Part shown: piece after piece, positions 35,368-44,443 of the stretch
How positions within the stretch are numbered: the stretch's first letter is position 1
Layout: each line of letters opens with the position of its first letter
DNA from: Archaeoglobus sp. UBA234
GTDB taxonomy: Archaea > Halobacteriota > Archaeoglobi > Archaeoglobales > Archaeoglobaceae
Length of the DNA stretch: 64,000 nt
Assembly (NCBI GenBank): GCA_002494625.1
Contig: DACH01000005.1
Span: forward strand, 283,238-347,237
Reading direction: 5' to 3'
Notes under the pieces: model-generated
Seen by the model: only the letters and a program-made list of their open reading frames with translations
The model's database searches: none
Told to the model about the DNA's origin: nothing
Position numbers and translations under genes: made by a program

Positions 35368-35734
35368 GATGGTTGAAGAAGATCAGTTCCATGAAAGGAT
35401 GAAGGAAGTGAATTTGAAATATGAGCTTGCATTGATTCTCCTCGTTATTGCAATCGCATTGAGGATAATAAGTTTAGCAGGCTATATGCTGATGGGCTCG
35501 ATAGGGATAATATCCCTCCCTTCCTTCGTGGTCAGTCATGAGTTTCTCCTGTCAGCTATTGGTTTTGCGGTTTTTATAGGGGGTTTTATTCTCTGTATTG
35601 TATCTTACTACACAACAAGAAGTAATACTATGAAAGCAGCTCTGATTGTCTTGATAGCTGCTTTTCTACCCCCTGTAGATATTTTTATGCTGCTTGCAGG
35701 GATTCTGCTAATAGTAAGTCGCAGCAGGTCATAA
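35360..35734 (+). CDS. Small membrane protein, unknown function
   Basis: In the 124-residue protein a short charged N-terminus is followed by three or four predicted helices (about 22-45, 48-65, 65-85 and 92-120). It starts inside the end of the metallo-beta-lactamase gene (eight-base overlap), so the two are translationally coupled. No family is recognised. Confidence 0.65.
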   Translation: MIEMVEEDQFHERMKEVNLKYELALILLVIAIALRIISLAGYMLMGSIGIISLPSFVVSHEFLLSAIGFAVFIGGFILCIVSYYTTRSNTMKAALIVLIAAFLPPVDIFMLLAGILLIVSRSRS

Positions 35735-35804
35735 ATCTCAGGCATTTTTAATTTTTAACTACTGAGATCAAAATTTCCGTGAGTAACTCGATTATGTTTA
35801 TATA

Positions 35805-35842
35805 TGCTCATAACTAATCATTATTAATTTATAATTGCTCAT
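35805..35842 (+). promoter_or_regulatory. TGCTCAT boxes on both sides of the TATA region, first acyl-CoA ligase gene
   Basis: TGCTCAT stands at 35805-35811 and 35836-35842, 31 bases apart, with an AT-rich TATTAATTTATAA segment between them. The same arrangement (boxes 32 bases apart around TTTTATAT) precedes the second acyl-CoA ligase at 39960-39998. A shared regulator is likely. Confidence 0.55.
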
Positions 35843-35855
35843 CAGAGTTTTATTG

Positions 35856-37652
35856 ATGATTATCAAGGGCAAGCATCTGGAAATTGAGAAGAAGATCAAT
35901 CTCAACGAGATGTTCCTGAAAACAGTGGAAAACTACCCGGACTACAGGGCATTGACATTTTATTCTGGAGATAAGCTGGATTCTCTCACCTACAGGGAAT
36001 TTTATGATCTTGCTGGTAGGTTTTCCACTTTTTTAAAAGAAATGGGTGTGAATAAAGGTGATCGTGTCGCGATATACAGCAGGACAAGATATGAGTGGGA
36101 AATCGCAGATTATGCCGTCCTGATGCGTGGGGCTATGGTTGTAACCGTGCACGATACGCTCAGCAAGAGTCAGGTCGAGTATATAATCAGTGACAGCGGG
36201 TCAGAGATTGTTATTGTAGAAAATGAGGAGATGAAAAAAAATTTGGAAGGCATCGATGCAGACATAATTTTACTTGAAAATATGCCTGCTCTAGTTGAAA
36301 AAATGGATTTTGATGGGGAAATTGTTCATCCTGAACCTGACGATGTGGCATCGATTGTTTATACTTCAGGTACAACAGGTTTGCCCAAAGGAGCAATGCT
36401 GACTCACTGGAACTGGGTTTTCAATGCGATATCCGTGATGTCTGTAACTCCATTTTATCCCGGTGAGAGCTACATTTGCTATCTGCCCTTAAGTCATGTT
36501 TTTCAGAGAATTGTATTTTTTGCCGGTGTTTTGAAGGGAGCAAATGCTGTTTTTATCACTCCATCGAGATTTGCTCAGACACTCAGAGAGATAAAGCCTG
36601 TTGCTTTTGTGGTGGTACCAAGGATACTGGAGAGGGTAAACAGGGGATTAATCGAGAATGTTGAGGAGAAGGGAGGTATCGGAAAGAGGATTTTTTACTG
36701 GGCAAAAAATGTTGCCATGGAAAGCGGGAGAAAAATGAGCAAAAATGAGGATTTTGGACTCTGGCTTAGTTTGAGAAGATATATTGCTGACAGGCTGGTT
36801 TACAGTAAGGTTAAAAATGCCTTAGGACTGCAGAATATAAGATTTATCTGTTCTTCGGGAGCTGAGCTTCACAAGAACCTTGCCTACATTTTCAATGGAA
36901 TGGGAATTCCTGTCATAGAAGGTTATGGTATGACAGAGACTTCAGGCCCCTCAAACCTGAATCCCCTTGGCAGGTTCAAGCCAGGAACTGTTGGTCCACC
37001 GATTCCAGGTACAGAACAGAAAATCGCTGAAGATGGCGAGATTCTGATAAAAGGGGATAATGTGATGAAAGGATACTGGAACAAGCCGGACAAGACGGCT
37101 GAAATAATCGTGGACGGCTGGCTTTACTCAGGAGACCTGGGGGAGTTCGATGACGATGGATATCTTGTATTCTCTAGGAGGAAAAAGCACATAATTGTTC
37201 TCGACACAGGAAAGAATGTATCACCCATTACTGTTGAGGAAGAACTTCTGAAAAGCGATTACATCGGAGATGCACTTGTTGTAGGGGATGGAAGACCTTA
37301 TATCGCAGCTTTAATACAGCCAAATTTTGCTTTACTGCTTGATTTTGCAGATGATAATGGGATACCCTATGATAGCAGTAAAGTTGTAAAGATGAAAGGG
37401 GTTTCTGGTGAGATGGATGTTACAGAGGTTGGTGAAGATATTGTAAACAATCCTGCAGTGATTGAGCTCTATCAGCAAATAGTGGATAGAGCAAATAGAA
37501 ATCTCGCTCATTATGAGATGATCAAAAGGTTCAGACTTCTCAATCGAACATTCAGCATTGAGAGAGGTGAATTGACTCCAACACTCAAAAAGAGGGCACA
37601 TGTAATAATTCAAAACTACAGCAAACTTATAGATGAAATGTACTCTAAGTAA
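35856..37652 (+). CDS. Long-chain-fatty-acid-CoA ligase (AMP-forming)
   Basis: The product is about 598 residues, the usual length of the FadD15/long-chain group. Motifs are the P-loop-like IVYTSGTTGLPKGAML (about residues 165-185), YLPLSHVFQR, GYGMTETSGPSNLN, WLYSGDLGEFDDDGYL and a C-terminal K in TLKKR. It activates fatty acids as acyl-adenylates and then acyl-CoA, the first step of beta-oxidation. The ATG at 35856 is chosen; a TTG at 35835 overlaps the second TGCTCAT box. The next gene is convergent with only four bases between. Confidence 0.9.
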   Translation: MIIKGKHLEIEKKINLNEMFLKTVENYPDYRALTFYSGDKLDSLTYREFYDLAGRFSTFLKEMGVNKGDRVAIYSRTRYEWEIADYAVLMRGAMVVTVHDTLSKSQVEYIISDSGSEIVIVENEEMKKNLEGIDADIILLENMPALVEKMDFDGEIVHPEPDDVASIVYTSGTTGLPKGAMLTHWNWVFNAISVMSVTPFYPGESYICYLPLSHVFQRIVFFAGVLKGANAVFITPSRFAQTLREIKPVAFVVVPRILERVNRGLIENVEEKGGIGKRIFYWAKNVAMESGRKMSKNEDFGLWLSLRRYIADRLVYSKVKNALGLQNIRFICSSGAELHKNLAYIFNGMGIPVIEGYGMTETSGPSNLNPLGRFKPGTVGPPIPGTEQKIAEDGEILIKGDNVMKGYWNKPDKTAEIIVDGWLYSGDLGEFDDDGYLVFSRRKKHIIVLDTGKNVSPITVEEELLKSDYIGDALVVGDGRPYIAALIQPNFALLLDFADDNGIPYDSSKVVKMKGVSGEMDVTEVGEDIVNNPAVIELYQQIVDRANRNLAHYEMIKRFRLLNRTFSIERGELTPTLKKRAHVIIQNYSKLIDEMYSK

Positions 37653-37656
37653 TCGT

Positions 37657-38889
37657 TCAGTTCTGGTAATATTTAGAGCCCAAGTACACTAAAAGGGCAG
37701 CGAGGAGTGACATAGCCATGGCAAAGTAGAAAGAACTGACATAACTTCCGGTAAGATCTTTTATCAATCCTCCGCTGAGTGCTCCCAGCAATCCAGCAAC
37801 ACCCCAGGATGTGAAAACAGCTCCGTAAATTCTTCCAAGGTATTTTTTCCCGAAGAATATGGCTGTTGCGGATGGAAACAGAGCGAGAAGTCCCCCATAA
37901 TTTGCATATATCAGTCCGCCAAGCAAAATAACAGAAACTGGAGACCTGTAGCCGTATGAAATAGCGAAAAGTGTAATGGCCGTTATCAGGAAATTCATCT
38001 CCATTGCCCTCCATGCTCCTGTCCTGTCGAGTATAGTTCCCCATAGAATTCTGCCACCTGCATTGAAGAATGATGTGATGATGAGGAACGCGGAAATTAC
38101 TTCCTGTTCCGAAATTCCCTCCTCCAGAATGGGTACAGCATTCCCGATGACCATCAGTCCGGCAAAGGAAGAGAATGCAAAAGATAGCCATAGAATGTGA
38201 AACCTTCTGTCCCTCAATGCCCTTGAGAGGCTGAACTCAGGTACATCATCCTTTCTCATGTAGTTTACGGGAGGTTCCCTGAGCAAAAGACCCGTTGAAG
38301 CGATAATAATAAAATATATTGTCCCCATATAGAGAAATGTGTGGAAAACATCTGTTATGCTGAGGAAGTACCTGATAACTGGTGTAACCACCGCTGCTCC
38401 TATTCCAAACCCGAACGCAACTATCCCGACAGCCGTGCCTGTCCTGTCAGGAAACCATTTTGCCGCAAGGGGTCTTGGAACGGCATCGATTACCGCAATT
38501 CCAAATCCCGGCAAAATCCCGAGGCCTATATAGTAGAGAATCATTGCAATGTTCCAGTCCTCAATGTTCTGCATAAACCACCCGATCAGATAACCGAGAA
38601 AAATCAGTAAAGCTCCGAGTAAAACAGGAATTCTTGGTCCTGTCCTATCATAAAACACACCTGCAGGAATTATGAATAGTGAATAGCTGATCGTTATAAG
38701 AGAAAACGCAAAAGCAAGTTGAGAAATGGATTCCAGCCCATAAGCCTGCTGGAGGGGAGAATAGTAAAGGCTGAATGCATATATACCACCCATCATTGAA
38801 AGTATCAAAAGACCCAGCGCAGGATACATCCATCGAGTTTCCATGAGTTTATTTTCTAAATCAGAGATAAAATCTTTTTTATTTTGCAT
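37657..38889 (-). CDS. MFS transporter, oxalate/formate antiporter (OFA)-like
   Basis: The 410-residue protein has twelve predicted helices in two halves. It contains the MFS loop motif in YDRTGPRIPVLLGALLIFLG and its second-half counterpart LDRTGAWRAMEMNF. The N-terminus FSLYYSPLQQAYG and FGIAVIDAVPRPLAAKWFPDRTG resemble OFA-family carriers, which exchange small carboxylates. It lies between two acyl-CoA ligase genes, so it may take up or export an organic acid. It has an ATG with an AT-rich region upstream. Confidence 0.85.
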   Translation of the reverse strand: MQNKKDFISDLENKLMETRWMYPALGLLILSMMGGIYAFSLYYSPLQQAYGLESISQLAFAFSLITISYSLFIIPAGVFYDRTGPRIPVLLGALLIFLGYLIGWFMQNIEDWNIAMILYYIGLGILPGFGIAVIDAVPRPLAAKWFPDRTGTAVGIVAFGFGIGAAVVTPVIRYFLSITDVFHTFLYMGTIYFIIIASTGLLLREPPVNYMRKDDVPEFSLSRALRDRRFHILWLSFAFSSFAGLMVIGNAVPILEEGISEQEVISAFLIITSFFNAGGRILWGTILDRTGAWRAMEMNFLITAITLFAISYGYRSPVSVILLGGLIYANYGGLLALFPSATAIFFGKKYLGRIYGAVFTSWGVAGLLGALSGGLIKDLTGSYVSSFYFAMAMSLLAALLVYLGSKYYQN

Positions 38890-39341
38890 TTGTAAAAAGT
38901 TTTAGTATTAGGGAGTTTTACTGGGTTATTCTTCTGATAGTTGAAAATAGCTCCTAGAACAGAACCACCCCTCTGCTTTTTACTTACATGGTGAGCCATT
39001 GATTAGCCTTATCCATGAACTTGGTCTAATAGTTGGAATTTTGATTTCATCGGCAATCATCGAAATAGCTCTCAGCAATCATCTCACAGCAGAACACTCA
39101 GGTTAAGTTTTGAATGTCAAAAAATTGGATGAAAATCTGTCTTGAAATCTATATTCGTCTTTCAGCCTAAGGAATCCTCGATTGTATCTGCACAAAAATC
39201 TCTATTTTACCTATTCAATTCAACCTCTCTTCAATTCCCTAAGTACGGAAACCTCCACTCACGACGATTTATGGTTTAACTGTCTCATGAACCTCAGCCA
39301 ATTTCGTAACATTTATTAATTTACAACTCAAGCAGATTCAG
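38890..39341. other. Divergent intergenic region with a possible gene remnant
   Basis: No intact gene lies in these 452 bases. A 35-codon plus-strand frame at 38999-39106 (ISLIHELGLIVGILISSAI and on) reads like the N-terminal helix of a cation antiporter, but it has TTG as the only start, no ribosome binding site, and stops after one helix. The right end has a TATA-like CATTTATTAATTT at about 39309-39321, 21-33 bases before the next ATG. Confidence 0.45.
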
Positions 39342-39905
39342 ATGGCTAAGAAGAGACTTCAGACCACTCTGAGTGACGAGGCTTTCAAAATTCTCGATAA
39401 GTACAAGGACGATTATAAGGGGTACAACCATGTCATTGAAGCGGCATTGAAATTCTTCGATGATCGGTCATCACTCATTAGTGAGGATGATTTACTTCTT
39501 ATAAAGCTTATACGGGATCTGGATTTTACGGGATGTGGGAAAAGCCAGTATATGTATTTAGTCTGTGGCGATCCAAAAAGAGCTGTTGATGAAAGCAGCA
39601 TGGAAACTGCTGTGGAATGGTTTCTTAAAAAGCCTTTTGTGGAGATAGAGCTTGAGGAGTTTCTTGAGACCGTAAGAAGGGGATGGAGAATTCTTAACAG
39701 AGTGGATTATGTTGAGATAACCAAAGGGCAGGGCTGGATACAGTTTTTCTGTGAGCATACTATGAGGCGAAAAGAAGTCAGCGAGTTTCTCTCTGAGCAC
39801 ATACTCATGATCTACAGAAAATATTACTCAGAAAAATGGGATGTTCTGACGAGTATATCTACCAACGGATTTATTTTGAAGTTTTACAGCAAGTACTCGT
39901 ACTGA
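39342..39905 (+). CDS. Ribbon-helix-helix-like regulator candidate with unknown C-terminal domain
   Basis: The first 45 of 187 residues (KRLQTTLSDEAFKILDKYK, then YNHVIEAALKFF) fit a ribbon-helix-helix DNA-binding fold, a strand followed by two helices. Residues about 55-187 form an unrecognised domain with several aromatic residues and conserved-looking patterns (GCGKSQYMYLVCGDPKR, GQGWIQFFCEHTMRR). It sits directly upstream of the second acyl-CoA ligase operon on the same strand. It may bind the TGCTCAT boxes and sense an acyl-CoA or acid; that is inferred from position only. It has a TATA element near the ATG and no Shine-Dalgarno sequence. Confidence 0.65.
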   Translation: MAKKRLQTTLSDEAFKILDKYKDDYKGYNHVIEAALKFFDDRSSLISEDDLLLIKLIRDLDFTGCGKSQYMYLVCGDPKRAVDESSMETAVEWFLKKPFVEIELEEFLETVRRGWRILNRVDYVEITKGQGWIQFFCEHTMRRKEVSEFLSEHILMIYRKYYSEKWDVLTSISTNGFILKFYSKYSY

Positions 39906-39949
39906 CATCTCTTCTCAGGAAACCAGTGGTTTCATCTGCTCTTTTTAGA

Positions 39950-39998
39950 TGCTCATGAATGCTCATGATTGTTGCTTAAACATTTTATATTTGCTCAT
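39950..39998 (+). promoter_or_regulatory. Three TGCTCAT boxes around the promoter of the acyl-CoA operon
   Basis: TGCTCAT occurs at 39950-39956, 39960-39966 and 39992-39998. The first two are ten bases apart, as (A)TGCTCATGA repeats. The second and third enclose a TTTTATAT TATA-like stretch, as in the promoter at 35805-35842. Confidence 0.6.
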
Positions 39999-40024
39999 TA
40001 AAAATCATTAGGTAAGGTGGTTGA

Positions 40025-41683
40025 ATGGCTTTTATAATTGAGGAAGGAGAGCTTGCAGGCTGGCCCAATTACTCATGGGCTGTTAAGAGATTACCAGAGG
40101 ATATGGCTGAAGTCAAAACAGTGAAAGAAGCGGTTGAATCATCTGCAAAAATCAGAGGGGATAAGATATATGCCATATATGCTGATACCGGCGATAAAGT
40201 GACATATTCAGAGTTCAATAAGGAAGCAAACAGAATTGCAAACGCTCTCCTTGAACTTGGTGTGAAAAAAGGCGATAGAGTAGCTTTATTTTTGAGAAAC
40301 TCCCTTGATTACCTGAGAGCAATTTATGCATGTGCCAAAATTGGGGCAATTGAAGTGCCAGTGAACTGGTTCTACAGAGAGCTTGACGCAAAACATGTCA
40401 TTGGAAACAGTGAATCCAGCACAATTTTTGTTGAAGCTGATCTTCTGCCAGTTGTTGAGTCGATAAAGGAGAATTTACCGCATCTTAAGAACATAATCGT
40501 CAGGGGGGATGGGAAAGCCGGGTATTTCGACATGGGATCTCTCGATGGCAAATCAACAGATCCTGAGGCTGATGTAGGGGCAGAAGACCCGATGGCGATT
40601 ATCTATACTTCTGGCACTACCGGGCTACCGAAGGGAGCAGTGCTATCCAATAAATCTTATGTTCTCTCCGCACAGGCCATCACGCTATGGATGGTTGATG
40701 AGAGTGCTAACGATTACACCGGACTTCCACTCTTCCATATCAATGCTCAAATTTACTCAAGCCTTGGTATGATGTTTGCTGGAGGGACTCTCACGCTCAG
40801 AAGCCTCTTTTCTGTCTCAAACTTCTGGCAGGACATATCCACCTACAACTGCACCCACTTCAATCTTCTTGGATCTCTTGCCAACATCTTGTACTCTCTG
40901 CCTCCGGTAGAGTATGAAAAGGACAATCCAGCTAAGTATGTGATAATCGGTGGTATGCCCAAGGAGATATGGAGAGGTTTCGAGGAAAGATTCGGTGTGG
41001 AAGTACTAGAAGGCTACAGCATGACAGAAGACCCGCTACCATGTTTAAATCCGCCAGGCGAGTATAAAAAGTTAGGAAGCTTCGGAGTTCCTGTTTTTCC
41101 TGATCTCGGACATGAAGCGAAAATAGTGGATGAAAACGGAAATGAGGTTGAGAGAGGGAAAACAGGAGAGCTTGTGAGGAAGAATCCAGCTCAGATGCTT
41201 GGTTATTACAAAGCTCCTGAAAAGACGGCGGAGATTGTGAAAGGTGGGTGGCTTTACAGTGGTGATTTCGCAAAAATGGATGAAAAAGGTTACCTTTACT
41301 TCGTTGACAGAAAGAAGTTCATAGTCAGGAGAAGTGGTGAAAACATTGCCAGCTGGGAGATTGAAGATGTAATAAAGAGCCATCCCAAAGTTCAGGATGC
41401 TGCGGTTATACCCGTTGCAGACCCGATAAGGGGAGAGGAAATCAAGGTGTTCATCCTGCCGAGAGAGGGAATCAAGCCTGAGGAGATTATAGAATACATG
41501 GCTGGAAAGGTTGCATACTTCAAGATACCAAGATTCATAGAGTTCGTCCAGATGCTCCCCTACACCCCAACTGGAAGAGTGAAGAAATGGCAGCTTAAAG
41601 AGATGGAGAAAGAGAAAACTGATCACGGATGGGATAGGGATAAGGAGATTCCTGACTGGAGGAAGAGATTCGGAGCAAAGTAA
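40025..41683 (+). CDS. Acyl-CoA ligase (AMP-forming)
   Basis: The 552-residue protein has the adenylation signature IIYTSGTTGLPKGAVLS (about residues 193-209), GYSMTEDPLPCLN, WLYSGDFAKMDEKGYLYF, DRKKFIVRRSGENIASWEIE and the catalytic lysine in TGRVKKWQL. It is shorter than the long-chain type at 35856 and resembles medium-chain, cyclohexane- or crotonobetaine-type ligases. It is the first gene of a six-gene operon. GGTAAGGTGGTTG precedes the ATG. The substrate may be a branched or ring-containing acid, given the operon partners. Confidence 0.9.
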   Translation: MAFIIEEGELAGWPNYSWAVKRLPEDMAEVKTVKEAVESSAKIRGDKIYAIYADTGDKVTYSEFNKEANRIANALLELGVKKGDRVALFLRNSLDYLRAIYACAKIGAIEVPVNWFYRELDAKHVIGNSESSTIFVEADLLPVVESIKENLPHLKNIIVRGDGKAGYFDMGSLDGKSTDPEADVGAEDPMAIIYTSGTTGLPKGAVLSNKSYVLSAQAITLWMVDESANDYTGLPLFHINAQIYSSLGMMFAGGTLTLRSLFSVSNFWQDISTYNCTHFNLLGSLANILYSLPPVEYEKDNPAKYVIIGGMPKEIWRGFEERFGVEVLEGYSMTEDPLPCLNPPGEYKKLGSFGVPVFPDLGHEAKIVDENGNEVERGKTGELVRKNPAQMLGYYKAPEKTAEIVKGGWLYSGDFAKMDEKGYLYFVDRKKFIVRRSGENIASWEIEDVIKSHPKVQDAAVIPVADPIRGEEIKVFILPREGIKPEEIIEYMAGKVAYFKIPRFIEFVQMLPYTPTGRVKKWQLKEMEKEKTDHGWDRDKEIPDWRKRFGAK

Positions 41684-41692
41684 TTTTTTGAG

Positions 41693-42784
41693 GTGGTTGG
41701 ATTGAAGATAGGGATAGTTGGTGTTGGTATAACAGAGTTCAGGATTCATGAGGAGCCATTCTACAATGTAGCTTATCAGGCTGCAAAGACAGCAATGAAA
41801 GATGCAGGTATTGAGAGGAGGGAAATAGATAGCTTCATTCTTGGAGGATACGATAGCCTTGGAGTTGGAAGGACAATTTCCAATATGTATGTTGCTCCGG
41901 CAGCAGGGGGTTATCTCAGGCATGAGATACGAGTTGCGGATGATGCTGCCTTCTCGATTCCCCTCGCTTTTATGAGGATCAAATCCGGACTTTCGGATGT
42001 GGCGATAGCACTCGGTTTTGGCCACAGTTCTGAAACTCCAGTAGAGCTTGTAGAAGTGCAGAGTCTTGATCCACTCTTTCACAGAGATCTAAAGCTTGCA
42101 CCTCAAATGGGTTATGCCATGCAGAGTTATGCATACAGAAACGCCTACAATGTTAGTGAAGAAGATTTGGCAGAAGCTGTTGTAAAGGACAGAAAGAACG
42201 CAATGAAGAATGATTATGCATATGTAAAAGAGGAAACATCTGTTGAAGAGGTTTTAAACTCTGATATGGCAGTTTATCCTCTCAGGGAGCCTGAGATTGC
42301 AAAATGGTGTGATGGGTGTGTTGCCTTTATACTGGCTGAAGAGACCATAGCCAGAAGAATCAATCCAGACCCCGTATGGATAGGGGGGCTTGGATGGAGT
42401 TATGATAACTATTTTCTCGGGGCGAGGGAGCTTGATAAGCTAAACTCTACCAAACTCGCAGCAGAAAAAGCATACAAGATGGCAGGTATTCGCTCGGAAG
42501 ACGTGGACTCTGTTGAGATAATGGATCTGACGAGTGATTACCACTTCATGATCCTTGAGGCTCTTGGATTTGCTGATTATGGTTCAGGGAAAGAGCTTCT
42601 GGACTCGGACTTTCCTGTGAACAAATCCGGTGGTGCATTATGCACGAATGCCTACGGCTCTACGGGCATGTTTCTGATGGCAAATCTTGCCATGCAGATC
42701 AGAAATGGAGAAGCAGAGAGAGGTATTACACATGCAATCAGTGGTATAGGGCAGAACTCTGTTGTGTGTGTTCTTTCAAAATGA
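41693..42784 (+). CDS. Thiolase-fold protein 1 lacking the nucleophilic cysteine
   Basis: The 363-residue protein has the SCP-x thiolase fold: N-terminal KIGIVGVGITEFR, a middle EEVLNSDMAVYPLREPEIAKWCDGCVAFILAEE-like block and C-terminal VNKSGGALCTNAYGSTGMFLMA (quoted in part). Where a thiolase has the ACASG nucleophile, this protein reads RVADDAAFS, with Ala in place of Cys. The GHPIGATG histidine motif is replaced by TNAYGSTG. It is therefore unlikely to be a normal thiolase. The start is TTG with GGTGG upstream. It overlaps or abuts the next thiolase-fold gene and probably works with it as a complex. Confidence 0.8.
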   Translation: MVGLKIGIVGVGITEFRIHEEPFYNVAYQAAKTAMKDAGIERREIDSFILGGYDSLGVGRTISNMYVAPAAGGYLRHEIRVADDAAFSIPLAFMRIKSGLSDVAIALGFGHSSETPVELVEVQSLDPLFHRDLKLAPQMGYAMQSYAYRNAYNVSEEDLAEAVVKDRKNAMKNDYAYVKEETSVEEVLNSDMAVYPLREPEIAKWCDGCVAFILAEETIARRINPDPVWIGGLGWSYDNYFLGARELDKLNSTKLAAEKAYKMAGIRSEDVDSVEIMDLTSDYHFMILEALGFADYGSGKELLDSDFPVNKSGGALCTNAYGSTGMFLMANLAMQIRNGEAERGITHAISGIGQNSVVCVLSK

Positions 42785-42794
42785 GGTGATGGTT

Positions 42795-43952
42795 ATGAAA
42801 AGAGTTGCAATTGTCGGTGTTGGGCAGACAAAGTTCAGGACGAGAAGGGATGATAAGACACATCCTGAGCTTACATACGAGGCAATGAAAAAAGCATTAG
42901 ATCATGCTAACCTCGAACTGAAGGATATTGAAGCCATTGCTTATGGAACAATGGATCCATTTGATGGAATTTACTGTCCCGAGAGATGGGATGTAACATC
43001 TGGAGGAGTTGGAAAACCCTTTATGAAAATCTCGACTGGTGGAACGACTGGCTTAACAACTGGTCTTGCAGCTTACGAGCATGTTGCGAGCGGTATGTTC
43101 GATATAGCAATGGCAGTTTGCACGCAAAGGGTTGGAGAGTGTGTTGACGCTCAACCGGTGTTGAACACGGCTGTGTGCCCAATCTATGAAAGACACTCTG
43201 GAGCAGGTGCGATAAGTGTTGCAGCTATTCAGGCAACCGTTCACATGGCGAAATATGGTACAACTGAAGAGGATCTTGCCTGGGTTAGTGTTAAAGATCA
43301 TCAAAATGCTCTTAAAAATCCAAATGCCCATGTAAAGCTTGATATAGGTGTGGAGGAGGTGCTGAACAGTCCGATGATATGTTCTCCCCTCAAGCTTCTT
43401 GAGTGCTGTCCGAGAAGTGATGGAGCGGTTGCTGTAATATTCGCCAGCGAAGAAGTTGCTAAAAAAATCAGAGATAACCCTGCATGGGTTCTCGGTGAGG
43501 CCACAATCAGTGATAACTACTATGCCGGTGATAGACCGGATTTAAGTCACTGGGATACATTGAGCATAGCAGGAAGGAGGCTTTTCAGGCATGCGGGTAT
43601 CGACAACCCGATAAAGGACATCGATGTTGCTGAACTTTACTCTCCATTTACAATACAGGAAGTTCTTGAGCTTGAAGCACTTGGATTTGCAAAGAAAGGA
43701 GAAGGAAAGAAGTTTGCAAAGGAGGGGATAACCTTCCCCGACGGTGATATGCCGACAAACCCCTCTGGTGGGGTTATGTGTACGAATCCTATAGGAGCGA
43801 CTGGACTCGTCAGACTTGCAGAAGCATCACTGCAGGTTATGGGTGAGGCATCAAACCAGATTCCTGATGTTAGTACAGCTCTGGCTCATGCATGGGGTGG
43901 AACTCTTCAGTTCCATACCCTGATGCTGGTTTCATCAAAGAAAAAGTTGTAG
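42795..43952 (+). CDS. Thiolase-fold protein 2, degenerate active site, possible acyl-CoA aldolase
   Basis: The 385-residue SCP-x type thiolase-fold protein has N-terminal VAIVGVGQTKFRTRR, a middle LLECCPRSDGAVAVIFASEE and C-terminal PTNPSGGVMCTNPIGATGLVRLAE (quoted in part). The nucleophile position reads KISTGGTTGLTTG with no cysteine, and the usual GHPIGATG is TNPIGATG. In steroid degraders, Ltp2 is a thiolase-fold retro-aldolase with a degenerate active site that works with a DUF35 protein; the same partner follows here. The start ATG at 42795 has AGGTGATGG upstream and lies after the stop of the previous gene. Confidence 0.82.
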   Translation: MKRVAIVGVGQTKFRTRRDDKTHPELTYEAMKKALDHANLELKDIEAIAYGTMDPFDGIYCPERWDVTSGGVGKPFMKISTGGTTGLTTGLAAYEHVASGMFDIAMAVCTQRVGECVDAQPVLNTAVCPIYERHSGAGAISVAAIQATVHMAKYGTTEEDLAWVSVKDHQNALKNPNAHVKLDIGVEEVLNSPMICSPLKLLECCPRSDGAVAVIFASEEVAKKIRDNPAWVLGEATISDNYYAGDRPDLSHWDTLSIAGRRLFRHAGIDNPIKDIDVAELYSPFTIQEVLELEALGFAKKGEGKKFAKEGITFPDGDMPTNPSGGVMCTNPIGATGLVRLAEASLQVMGEASNQIPDVSTALAHAWGGTLQFHTLMLVSSKKKL

Positions 43953-43983
43953 AATTGTAGAGGGATTGTAGGAGGTGTGTTGT

Positions 43984-44439
43984 GTGGTTCTGAAATTTGA
44001 AGCAAAATGGGAAATTCCGTATGTGCATTCTGCAGGAGAACATGGAACCAAGTTTTTTGAAGCCCTAAGGGAGAAGAAAATTCTCGGAGTCAAGTGTCCT
44101 GAATGTGGAAGAGTCCTGATTCCACCCAGAGCCTTCTGTGAAAGATGTTTTGTTGATACGGATGAGTGGGTTGAGGTGAAGGATGAGGGGGTTATTACTA
44201 CAGTAACTGTGACTTATATCAAGTTCACAGGGCTTCCGGATCCGCCATATGCCACAGGGATAGTCAAGCTCGATGGAGCGGATACGGGCATGCTCTGTCT
44301 TTTAGGCGGGGTTGATTTGAGTGACTGGAAGAAGGTTCATGAGATATTTAAACCCGGTACAAGGGTTAAAGCAGTCTGGAAAGACAAGCCAGAGGGTAAA
44401 ATAACGGACATACTGTATTTTGAACCGGTTGAGGGCTGA
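43984..44439 (+). CDS. DUF35 OB-fold protein with rubredoxin-like zinc ribbon
   Basis: The product is about 151 residues. After a helical N-terminus (about 1-30), the zinc ribbon CPECGRVLIPPRAFCERC (four cysteines, about residues 37-54) precedes the DUF35 OB-fold. DUF35 proteins bridge thiolase-fold enzymes, as in the archaeal thiolase-HMG-CoA synthase complex and in the Ltp2-ChsH2 aldolase. A GTG at 43984 with GGAGGTG six bases upstream decides the start. It lies between the second thiolase-fold gene and a MaoC hydratase gene. Confidence 0.88.
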   Translation: MVLKFEAKWEIPYVHSAGEHGTKFFEALREKKILGVKCPECGRVLIPPRAFCERCFVDTDEWVEVKDEGVITTVTVTYIKFTGLPDPPYATGIVKLDGADTGMLCLLGGVDLSDWKKVHEIFKPGTRVKAVWKDKPEGKITDILYFEPVEG

Positions 44440-44443
44440 AACC

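Noticed and set aside
41072..42082. Minus-strand frame of 336 codons
   Set aside because: It crosses the junction of the ligase and thiolase-fold genes, has Cys/His-rich shadow composition and no family motif. The plus-strand genes are clear.
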